From an uncultured Alphaproteobacteria bacterium (GTDB lineage Bacteria; Pseudomonadota; Alphaproteobacteria; Caulobacterales; Parvularculaceae): a DNA stretch of 10,563 nt. The notes under the pieces are model-generated. The model had not been told where the DNA came from. It ran no database searches and saw only the letters and a program-made list of their open reading frames with translations. Below, piece by piece: positions 5,907 to 10,563 of this stretch (position 1 is the first letter of the stretch; each line of letters begins with the position of its first letter). The stretch lies in NCBI GenBank assembly GCA_938003575.1, contig CALKYG010000453.1:1-10563 (forward strand), written 5' to 3'. The position numbers and the translations under genes were made by a program.

Positions 5907-6470
5907 CTATTGTGGTCCAGCGATCAAGATTCTCTTGAAGCCCAGCAATTGACCCGCCGAAGGAACGAAATTTACCAAGATCTTGAAGTAGAATATTACG
6001 TTTGAAGTGGCCCGCAAGAAAAGCGAGTTCTCGCTGCCAAAAATCAAGAATTTTAGATCGAAGATGAGCAGCCAACCATAGCAAAAACAAATTAGAGCCG
6101 CCCAGTCATGACGCTCTCCTGTTTTCTTGTCACGCTCGGCAAGGCGATAAAAAAGCAATACGGCGCCAAAATCAATTACTGATCGAAATACAGCCGCATC
6201 CTTGTCACGTAGCAGCATGACAATGCATAAAGTCATCACCCAGAAGCAAAGAAGTGCTATTGCGCCAAAAATCAAGTTTCGGTTTTGGGTAGCGCACGCG
6301 GTGAAAAGGTTGACCAGCAACAGCGATCCGGCGCTGACTGTAATCCAGTTCGTCAGAACAGATGCGTGAAATTCGTCCAATTTTGCGGCCCTTTTGACCG
6401 TGCGCGGACGATTGCCAGAGCTCGCCCGCGCACGGATTTCCCTTAGAATCCGAACCTGGACTTTAGCCAC
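5907..6470 (-). CDS. Multi-pass membrane protein, unknown
   Basis: The 187-aa protein has a basic N-terminal tail (about 1-36) and hydrophobic spans near 38-58 (TNWITVSAGSLLLVNLFTA), 66-87 (LIFGAIALLCFWVMTLCIVML), 122-145 (AALICFCYGWLLIFDLKFLIF) and a shorter one near 153-176. The longest frame starts with GTG at 6470, overlapping the upstream gene by 28 bp. A TTG at residue 31, with AAGGG about 8 nt before it, would avoid the overlap and keep all spans, so the start is uncertain. Base composition is AT-richer than the capsid/terS block, which suggests separate origin. It forms an operon with the repeat-tailed gene upstream. Function is unknown; a pore or sensor partner is one possibility. 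Confidence 0.7.
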   Translation of the reverse strand: MAKVQVRILREIRARASSGNRPRTVKRAAKLDEFHASVLTNWITVSAGSLLLVNLFTACATQNRNLIFGAIALLCFWVMTLCIVMLLRDKDAAVFRSVIDFGAVLLFYRLAERDKKTGERHDWAALICFCYGWLLIFDLKFLIFGSENSLFLRATSNVIFYFKILVNFVPSAGQLLGFKRILIAGPQ

Positions 6471-6958
6471 CCAGCATTATTGCTTACCTTTGGCGTTCCC
6501 CCATCGACGAAATTCCTCGCAAACCACTCTGCGTTCGCACTAAGTTTTGGCGTTCCGCCATCCGCCTTCTCGTTTGAACGCCGGTCACCGATCAAGCGAA
6601 TCCCGTTGCGATACGCGCTATCCTGGGCAGCTTGGTGAGCGTGATCGACCACCTCCATCAATTGTAGCATTGTCGCTTGTCTCATTTGAAGCGGCTCAGT
6701 AACAGATAGCCGCGAAATCAGTTCGTCCATCTCCCTGACAGCGATAGTGATAAAATCACCAATGCCTGTTTCACTTTCGAGCTGGGTGAAAACGCTTGTT
6801 GCATTGTCAAGCGTTGCTCGATTAGCGTGAGCTTGGTTGATGTCGGAGACAGTAAGCCCGGTCGCGAGGACCACCGGCGCAATTGCCCGAAGATACTTCT
6901 CAAAGCGCAACAGTTTCAGTTGTTCACGACGGACTTCGTTTTCATAGATGTTGGACAT
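6443..6958 (-). CDS. Unknown protein with two C-terminal 19-aa repeats
   Basis: The protein is 171 aa from the ATG at 6958, preferred because AAAAGG lies 8 nt upstream; the ATG at 6964 is too close to that site. Residues about 1-125 are helical and soluble (FEKYLRAIAPVVLATG may be a hydrophobic hairpin or membrane-contact helix). The C-terminus carries two tandem 19-residue repeats at about 132-150 and 151-169, each with GGTPKxSxNAxWxxxxF, then GF. Such short Trp/Phe repeats could bind a partner or a surface. The gene leads a two-gene leftward operon with the membrane protein. Its ribosome site lies in a hairpin. No known family is recognised. Confidence 0.7.
   Translation of the reverse strand: MSNIYENEVRREQLKLLRFEKYLRAIAPVVLATGLTVSDINQAHANRATLDNATSVFTQLESETGIGDFITIAVREMDELISRLSVTEPLQMRQATMLQLMEVVDHAHQAAQDSAYRNGIRLIGDRRSNEKADGGTPKLSANAEWFARNFVDGGTPKVSNNAGWLKSRFGF
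6452..6565 (-). repeat. Two 57-bp in-gene repeats encoding GGTPK motif
   Basis: The DNA coding for the two C-terminal repeats is itself duplicated with a 57-bp period (19 codons). The clearest match is TTTGGCGTTC followed by CC(C/G)CCATC, at about 6489-6505 and 6546-6562. This points to a recent in-frame tandem duplication and not to convergent protein motifs. Confidence 0.7.
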
Positions 6959-6967
6959 CGCCATTTT

Positions 6968-7001
6968 CCTTTTCGACTGCGCAAAATTGCGCGCGAAAAG
7001 G
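6968..7001 (-). promoter_or_regulatory. Hairpin that sequesters the Shine-Dalgarno site
   Basis: Read leftward, CCTTTTCG (7001-6994) pairs perfectly with CGAAAAGG (6975-6968). Inside lies a second palindrome, GCGCAA/TTGCGC (6979-6984 and 6987-6992). The 3' arm contains the AAAAGG ribosome site of the gene starting at 6958, so a folded leader would hide it. This may be a translational switch or RNA thermometer-like element. It could also be a DNA operator, because both palindromes are compact. Confidence 0.5.
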
Positions 7002-7073
7002 CTTGTGTGATTCCACAGGCGGTGCTACCAGAGGTAGAGTGGGTGAGATGTTAAAGCGTCCGAAGGACAATCT

Positions 7074-7095
7074 AGTCCGCGCAGTTGTGCGGACT
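7074..7095. repeat. Inverted repeat between two leftward genes
   Basis: AGTCCGC (7074-7080) and GCGGACT (7089-7095) pair with an 8-nt loop; CTAG on both outer sides nearly extends the stem with a 2-nt bulge. It lies 5 nt after the stop of the leftward gene ending at 7100. That suits a terminator, but no U-run follows, so it could also be a protein-binding palindrome. Confidence 0.4.
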
Positions 7096-7099
7096 CTAG

Positions 7100-7396
7100 T
7101 TACTCTGTTTCATCCTGAGTTTCGGGATGAGCAAGCGCGAGCAGTTCCCGCTCAACGTCTGCCTGAGTTTTTGCCCCGTGAAGAAGACGATATGCGGTGG
7201 CGATTACAAAAGCGTCGTAATACCAGCTCGAATGCGGAAGCTCGTCCGCAAGAAGTCGACCAATGCCGTTCTCCTGATGCGCACGCATCACGCGATAAGG
7301 AGTGAACTCCCGGAGTATTTCCGAGAGCAAGGCAACATCTATTGTCCCTGAATCGTCAGGCGGATTCGTCGGTAATTCCGAAGGTTGAACGGGCAT
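7100..7396 (-). CDS. Hypothetical protein, downstream of an overlapping gene pair
   Basis: The 98-aa reading uses the ATG at 7396, with a weak GAG about 5 nt upstream. ATGs at 7414 and 7447 give 104 or 115 aa but lengthen the overlap with the preceding gene from 41 to 59 or 92 bp. The protein has a Pro-rich polar start (MPVQPSELPTNPPDD), then a helical body: VALLSEILREFTPYRV, SSWYYDAFVIATAYRLLHG and TQADVERELLALAHP. No membrane segment or known motif is seen. The long out-of-frame overlap with its neighbour is unusual and suggests tight co-expression. Function is unknown. Confidence 0.6.
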   Translation of the reverse strand: MPVQPSELPTNPPDDSGTIDVALLSEILREFTPYRVMRAHQENGIGRLLADELPHSSWYYDAFVIATAYRLLHGAKTQADVERELLALAHPETQDETE

Positions 7397-7676
7397 ACGA
7401 TCTCGGGTCCGCATCTCTCTTGCTGCGGATATTTTGATTGAGTTCATGTAGATAAAACATCACGCGCTTAAAATTACTAGGGCCTGCCTCCAATACTCCA
7501 TCAATAATCTTTCCCAAATCATCGCTTACTTCAGAATCTTCATCGAGAAGATAGCCTAACATCATCATTTTGGATCTTGCTTTGGGGCCAAATGTCTCGA
7601 TCTCATAGGCCGGATCGCGCTTTTCTCCAGCTTCTGGCTCATTCGCAATGTGGTCGGTTACAACGGATTCTGCCAT
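7356..7676 (-). CDS. Hypothetical acidic protein, overlap partner
   Basis: The 106-aa protein begins MAESVVTDHIANEPEAGEK. The ATG at 7676 is chosen because GGGAGG lies 5 nt upstream; an in-frame GTG at 7682 lies inside that ribosome site. The first half is acidic (LDEDSEVSDDLGKIIDGVL), and the C-terminal part is basic and helical (FKRVMFYLHELNQNIRSKRD). No membrane segment, HTH or enzyme motif is apparent. It leads a two-gene leftward unit with the gene ending at 7100, and a 260-nt AT-rich intergenic region lies upstream. Acidic charge plus an overlapped partner is seen in small regulator or toxin-antitoxin pairs, but nothing else supports that. Confidence 0.65.
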   Translation of the reverse strand: MAESVVTDHIANEPEAGEKRDPAYEIETFGPKARSKMMMLGYLLDEDSEVSDDLGKIIDGVLEAGPSNFKRVMFYLHELNQNIRSKRDADPRSYARSTFGITDESA

Positions 7677-7939
7677 AGCCACCTCCCTATTTTATATAAG
7701 AAGTTCGCACAGGAATGAACGATCGTTAAGTATTTTTGCATTGGAATTTCGCGGTGTGGAAAAATAGTTGTGAGCATGGTTGAGGCTTCGTTCGGACCCG
7801 CATTTGAACATCGGCAAAAGCGAACGCCCAATAGAATGCAAGCCAGCTAGCAAATGCTGACGCTGGAAAAATTATCCGTCAAAGCCGAATTATGCTGAGA
7901 CGCATGATGATCGGAATTTGAGGTAGGCTTCCTTAGGGT
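7677..7939. promoter_or_regulatory. AT-rich intergenic region with a palindrome
   Basis: No gene is convincing here. AACGATCGTT at 7718-7727 is a perfect 10-bp palindrome and may be an operator. Read leftward, TATAAA (7692-7697) has TTCATT 17 nt upstream, a poor -35, and lies almost on the ribosome site of the gene at 7676, so a normal leader would not fit. The rest, up to the excalibur gene's stop, shows no clear hairpin or repeat by eye. Confidence 0.3.
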
Positions 7940-8164
7940 CTATCTATTGCAGCCTATTTCTTTTTTGATCCGCTCAACCTCAGCGAGGCTTCGGCAAACA
8001 TTTTCGCAAGGAATTCCGTCGCCGTCTCCATCTGCGCGCGGGTGCTGGCCATTGCACCATGCAATGACCGCCTCCCTACAAGTGGCGAAATCCGAACACC
8101 TTGCAGCATAGGCTGCGCTTGAAATTGCGGTCAGTCCCGCCGCAATCGTAATTGCAATCTTCAT
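7940..8164 (-). CDS. Secreted excalibur-domain protein
   Basis: The 74-aa protein has a clear Sec signal peptide (MKIAITIAAGLTAISSAAYA, cleavage near residue 20), leaving a mature part of about 54 residues. The mature part is an excalibur domain: C23-SDFATC29, AWC37, then DGDGDGIPCENVC (45-57) with the aspartate-rich calcium-binding loop and conserved cysteines. Excalibur domains are extracellular, bind calcium and are often paired or fused with SNase-type nucleases. Here the nuclease gene is two positions upstream in the same operon. Its ATG overlaps the previous stop by 4 bp. It probably acts in the periplasm or outside the cell with the nuclease. Confidence 0.88.
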   Translation of the reverse strand: MKIAITIAAGLTAISSAAYAARCSDFATCREAVIAWCNGQHPRADGDGDGIPCENVCRSLAEVERIKKEIGCNR

Positions 8165-8403
8165 AGCTCCCCGGTTCTCAGTTTGCGCTGAATATTAGAC
8201 CATAGATGATTTCTGAAAAGATCGCCGCGGCGCGCTGATTCGACCATACGCCGCCGAGCAATCGCCAAGGCTCCGCCGGTCCCGTATTTGCGATGCAGAA
8301 AGGCGGCCCAATAGTCAGTCAAAGCTCCGATCCTGCGGCGATATTCGACCCGCTGCGGCGTCGGGAGATGGCGCAAAAATTGAGTGAGCGCCGTTCGCTG
8401 CAA
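8161..8403 (-). CDS. Hypothetical basic protein in nuclease operon
   Basis: The 80-aa, strongly basic protein starts with TTG one base after the nuclease stop and ends overlapping the excalibur start by 4 bp, so it is expressed by coupling. Visible segments are VEYRRRIGALTDYWAAFLHRK and ALAIARRRMVESARRG, both helical; W31 and nearby aromatics suggest a packed core. No signal peptide or membrane segment is clear, unlike both neighbours. AGAAGG lies about 12 nt upstream of the TTG, a loose ribosome site. Its role in a cassette otherwise made of exported proteins is unclear. Confidence 0.7.
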   Translation of the reverse strand: MQRTALTQFLRHLPTPQRVEYRRRIGALTDYWAAFLHRKYGTGGALAIARRRMVESARRGDLFRNHLWSNIQRKLRTGEL

Positions 8404-8404
8404 T

Positions 8405-8809
8405 CTAGTGACCGCCTTCTTGGATTCCGGCCGCTCGCATCAAGTCGCCAAGCCGCTTTCCATTCAGCCGACAAGTCGCGATGACGCGATCATAGGAAAC
8501 GCATTTATTCGGATTCCGCGCGCCCTCGCATGGCGTGCAGGTGACGGACTTTCCGAATGCGATCCGGCGCAAGGCGGCTTTCGCTTCCGCGCCTCCCGGG
8601 CCGTTCAATTCCGGCGCATTGAAGTCGCCGAGCCGGACTTCGATCCCTCCCTGCGCTTCGCCGACGCATAGGCCGTCGCCGTCAACGATGTAGGTGACAG
8701 GTCCCGAAAAGGTAGCGCCTGGCTTTGGCAAGGGCGCTTCGCATGGATCGGCGAGCGCCGGGCTGGCAATTAGGGCCGCGACGGTTGCGGCGACGGCTCT
8801 TAGTTTCAT
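8405..8809 (-). CDS. Secreted SNase-like thermonuclease-family nuclease
   Basis: The 134-aa protein has a signal peptide (1-20, ending SPALA) and a staphylococcal-nuclease (OB-fold) domain. The start is the ATG at 8809, with GGGAG 7 nt upstream; longer frames only add non-coding leader. The family active site is present: D43 and D45 (VDGDG), R59 (EVRLGDF), E67 (NAPEL) and R108 (SYDRV), equivalent to R35, E43 and R87 of the Staphylococcus enzyme. The calcium ligand D40 is replaced by N64. Six cysteines in the mature part allow disulfides in the periplasm. It is expected to cut DNA or RNA outside the cytoplasm. It leads the operon with the 80-aa and excalibur genes. Confidence 0.88.
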   Translation of the reverse strand: MKLRAVAATVAALIASPALADPCEAPLPKPGATFSGPVTYIVDGDGLCVGEAQGGIEVRLGDFNAPELNGPGGAEAKAALRRIAFGKSVTCTPCEGARNPNKCVSYDRVIATCRLNGKRLGDLMRAAGIQEGGH

Positions 8810-8845
8810 GGGTATCTCCCCGAGCGGGAGCTTGGCGCATGAATA

Positions 8846-8872
8846 AGGGCGCGTCCAGCCGGAGCGCGCCCT
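8846..8872 (-). terminator. GC-rich hairpin after the pentapeptide-pore gene
   Basis: AGGGCGCG (8846-8853) and CGCGCCCT (8865-8872) pair perfectly around an 11-nt loop. It lies between the leftward gene ending at 8987 and the nuclease start at 8809, where a terminator is expected. Read leftward it is followed by TATTCATG, not a proper U-run. ATCCGGC/GCCGGAT (8941-8955) is a second compact palindrome in the same gap. Confidence 0.45.
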
Positions 8873-8986
8873 AGAGTCAATCCAGTATCGAGGCGGGTTA
8901 ATCAGGATGCACCCGGTCCCGCAATTCTCCGAGCCGGTCCATCCGGCCGCCGGATCAGGTCGCAAAGCCTGCCGGACGCATTGCAG

Positions 8987-10273
8987 TTACGACCTTCGCG
9001 CGAAGCCATCTCCAAGGACCGAAAGAAGTAGTCCGAGGGTGACGAATCCCGAGAGCACATTTGCCATGATTACTACGCCACCCAAATTCGTCAGAGGGGT
9101 AACGAAGTCGGCAATGCCGAGTGTCGCAAATCCCATGAGAGCGGTGAACCACGGATAGAACCAAATATCGCTACCCGCGCTCGCAAGCGAGACATGAACG
9201 CCGTCGATGCTCGAATAGACCCCGCCAAAAGCCAGCACCATGAAGAAGGCGAACAGGATGACCCGGTCCCAGTCCCGACCGAAGTCGAACATGCTCCAGA
9301 CCCAATAGGCAAAAAGACGACCGAGGGTTCCGGCGAGAAAGACCGCGCCGCCGACTCCTGCTGCGACATAGGGTAGGAATGACATAAGGGCAGAAAATTG
9401 ACCGGCAGAAACGCTACCGATCAACGCGGTTCCATCGAAAGGCTCGATCATGGACTTGAACAGCAATCCGACAAGCGCGCCGGCAAAGAGCGGCAGGAAT
9501 TTCACGCCGCTCAACAGAGCCTGAACGAACCAGAGAATCGAATACGCGTTGGCGGGAACAGAACGCTCTATCGCCGAAAGCCGCTGATCAAGAATATCCT
9601 GATCCATCACGTCACGGCGAAATTGAGCATCGCCATAGCATTCGGCTGCGCGCACACCATGGCAGCGGTTACGCAGTAGGCGCCTAGAATAAATTACGCC
9701 CGTAATACGGGTGTTTGCAAAATTCGCCAAACTCAAAACCGCGCCGCTGAGATTGGCATACGTGAGGATGGCGCTGCTGAGATTGGCATACACGAGGATG
9801 GCGCCGTTGAGTTTGGCATACTCGAATTCGGCGCCGCTGAGATTGGCTACCCTGAGGTCGGCGCCGCCGAGATTGGCTGCCGTGAGCATGGCACGGCTGA
9901 GATTGGCATACGCGAGGTTGGCGCCGCTGAAATCGGCATTGCCCAAATAGGAGTCGCTGAGATTGCCTCCTATTAGGTCAGCGCCGCTTAGATCGACTCT
10001 AAAGAGCGAGGCGCCGCTAAGATCGGCACCGCTTAGATCGATTTTTACTTCTGGGTTCTCTTTTCGCCATGCGTTCCATGCTTCGACGCCTTCCTTTAGC
10101 TTCGCTAATTGTTCGGGGTCGCCTCTGAACCCGCCAGTCTCTTGGTCGACTTCCTCACCGTCGAAGCGAGCGTTGAGGCGCTGTTGGTCTTCCTTCGACT
10201 TCAGTTGCGCATGTTGGCTCAAGAATTCATCGCGGCTCATCGCCTTAGCGACAGGCTTTTTCTTGAAGAACAT
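8987..10273 (-). CDS. Pentapeptide-repeat protein fused to K+-channel-like pore
   Basis: The 428-aa protein starts at the ATG of MFFKKKPVAK, with GGCGGAG just upstream; a GTG at 10300 has no ribosome site. A charged N-terminus (1-76) leads into about 22 clear pentapeptides (78-187, such as ADLSG, ANLAY, ANLSG), which build a right-handed beta-helix. Hydrophobic segments follow at about 246-272, 297-325 and 336-354, then a pore-loop region (370-390) and a last helix (395-420). The last helix-pore-helix reads like the Ion_trans_2 pore, but the filter TVGYGD is TLGIAD (FATLGIADFVTP). The protein belongs to the general class of pentapeptide-plus-channel proteins; ion selectivity is doubtful. It is the first cargo gene from the right att. 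A membrane effector triggered by its repeat domain is inferred. Confidence 0.82.
   Translation of the reverse strand: MFFKKKPVAKAMSRDEFLSQHAQLKSKEDQQRLNARFDGEEVDQETGGFRGDPEQLAKLKEGVEAWNAWRKENPEVKIDLSGADLSGASLFRVDLSGADLIGGNLSDSYLGNADFSGANLAYANLSRAMLTAANLGGADLRVANLSGAEFEYAKLNGAILVYANLSSAILTYANLSGAVLSLANFANTRITGVIYSRRLLRNRCHGVRAAECYGDAQFRRDVMDQDILDQRLSAIERSVPANAYSILWFVQALLSGVKFLPLFAGALVGLLFKSMIEPFDGTALIGSVSAGQFSALMSFLPYVAAGVGGAVFLAGTLGRLFAYWVWSMFDFGRDWDRVILFAFFMVLAFGGVYSSIDGVHVSLASAGSDIWFYPWFTALMGFATLGIADFVTPLTNLGGVVIMANVLSGFVTLGLLLSVLGDGFARRS
9704..10042 (-). repeat. DNA repeat array coding the pentapeptides
   Basis: Read rightward, units such as CTGAGATTGGCATAC and GGCGCCGCTGAGATTGGC recur at 15- and 30-bp steps. 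The period is a multiple of 15 bp, as expected from five-codon repeats, and the DNA identity is high between about 9745 and 9920. This suggests recent internal expansion of the repeat domain. It is not a CRISPR array: there are no unique spacers and the frame is open throughout. Confidence 0.8.
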
Positions 10274-10508
10274 AACTCCGCCCCGCTTATCCCCAACCAC
10301 TATAAAATCAGGGAAAGTCGGGTCTGCCTATAGATGGAGGGTTTTTGCCGGTCAGCGTCACCCCAGACGTCCGAGCCAGGTCGGTCAGGCGATTCAATTG
10401 GGGTGCTTACACGCATTTTAGTCTTTTTCAAATTGTGGGACTAAATGAGGGTTTATGATTCACGCCAATAACTTAACGTATTGAATTAATTGCCATAAAT
10501 TACAAATT
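10274..10508. other. Intergenic region at the right end with arm-like site
   Basis: No gene is convincing in these 235 nt. ATTGTGGGA (10432-10440) is the inverted copy of TCCCACAAT near the left end (181-189), a candidate integrase or AlpA binding site. From about 10415 the DNA becomes AT-rich up to the tRNA. TAACGTATTGAAT (10474-10486) differs by one base from the IHF consensus read in reverse, which would fit a bend in attR, though such matches are common in AT-rich DNA. The leftward cargo promoter is probably here but I cannot place it. Confidence 0.4.
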
Positions 10509-10523
10509 ATGGTGGAGGGGGGT
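10509..10523. other. Right attachment-site repeat (attR core)
   Basis: Identical to 58-72 over 15 bases. It covers the CCA end (10510-10512), the discriminator base, the 3' half of the acceptor stem and the first bases of the T-stem of tRNA-Tyr, read in reverse. Identity stops at 10524, so the recombination exchange lies within or near this core. The tRNA stays intact with the element inserted. Confidence 0.75.
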
Positions 10524-10563
10524 GGATTCGAACCACCGTACGCCGAAGCGGGCAGATTTACAG
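10510..10563 (-). tRNA. tRNA-Tyr (GTA), 3' part, runs off the window
   Basis: Read leftward, the segment starts in the anticodon loop CTGTAAA with anticodon GTA (10561-10559), so it is tyrosine-specific. A long variable arm follows, as in class II tRNA-Tyr (GCCCGCTTCGGCGTAC region). Next come the T-arm GGTGG-TTCGAAT-CCACC (10537-10521), the acceptor 3' strand CCCCTCC, discriminator A and an encoded CCA. The 5' half lies beyond the window end. The gene carries the integration site, and its 3' end faces the element. Confidence 0.93.

Larger units (their letters stand above)
58..10523. mobile_element. Integrated satellite-like phage element, tRNA-Tyr site
   Basis: The span is bounded by a 15-bp identical direct repeat, whose right copy is the 3' end of tRNA-Tyr. 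Inside it are a full P4-type integrase next to the left repeat, an AlpA-type regulator, an HK97-fold capsid protein, a P27-type terminase small subunit and an Arr-like ADP-ribosyltransferase, all rightward, then leftward accessory genes up to the right repeat. The genes overlap or nearly touch and their key motifs are intact, which argues against a decayed prophage. Large terminase, portal, protease, tail, lysis and replication genes are absent, so the element cannot make particles alone. Known satellites (P4, PICI, cfPICI) share the integrase/AlpA start and hijack helpers. This set, capsid plus TerS only, does not match a satellite type I can name. Confidence 0.8.

Noticed and set aside
6883..7305. 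Rightward 140-aa frame between the leftward cargo genes
   Set aside because: It is antisense to two leftward genes with good ribosome sites, and has no motif or start signal of its own.
7692..7722. Sigma-70-like promoter (TTCATT, 17 nt, TATAAA) read leftward
   Set aside because: The -35 matches only half of the consensus and the start point would fall on the Shine-Dalgarno site of the gene at 7676.
9711..10421. Rightward frames with repeated LRLAYxRxAPL and SAPLRS motifs, or a CRISPR-like repeat array
   Set aside because: The pattern is the antisense reading of the pentapeptide codons. There are no unique spacers, and the leftward frame encodes a well-formed repeat protein.

Overview
The window reads as one small integrated mobile element, about 10.45 kb, caught almost exactly between its two attachment sites. 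A 15-bp identical direct repeat lies at 58-72 and again at 10509-10523. The right copy is the 3' end, including an encoded CCA, of a leftward tRNA-Tyr (anticodon GTA) that runs off the window. A complete P4-type tyrosine integrase starts 148 bp inside the left repeat. The high GC of most genes, the P27-type small terminase and the SNase/excalibur gene pair all suggest an alphaproteobacterium, probably Hyphomicrobiales. That is a judgement from gene style, not a database match.

Left half, 220-5815, all rightward and tightly packed: integrase; an unknown 132-aa gene overlapping it by 4 bp; an AlpA-type regulator/excisionase; a four-cysteine small protein; a helical 91-aa protein; a gene-poor stretch with two strong hairpins (2542-2969); a small HTH-like protein; an HK97-fold major capsid protein; a 59-aa coiled-coil protein; an 81-aa helical protein; a P27-family terminase small subunit; and an Arr-like ADP-ribosyltransferase. 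No large terminase, portal, prohead protease, tail, lysis or replication gene is present. An element that brings its own capsid protein and its own packaging-specificity subunit but nothing else for a virion looks like a phage satellite that uses a helper phage, or less likely a tidy prophage remnant.

Right half, 5907-10273, all leftward: a five-gene-wide accessory region that is visibly AT-richer between about 5850 and 8160 than the left half. From right to left it holds a pentapeptide-repeat protein fused to a K+-channel-like pore with an altered selectivity filter; a secreted SNase-type nuclease, an 80-aa protein and a secreted excalibur-domain protein in one overlapping operon; two overlapping unknown acidic genes; and a pair made of a protein with two C-terminal 19-residue repeats and a multi-pass membrane protein. 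The first of that last pair has its Shine-Dalgarno sequence inside the 3' arm of a long hairpin. Membrane and exported products, placed as cargo in a satellite-like element, fit anti-phage or superinfection-exclusion roles, but that is inference.

Working model: the integrase and AlpA-type protein handle integration and excision at tRNA-Tyr; the capsid protein, the two small helical proteins and TerS redirect a helper's assembly and packaging to the element; the ADP-ribosyltransferase and the leftward genes act on the host or on competing phages.
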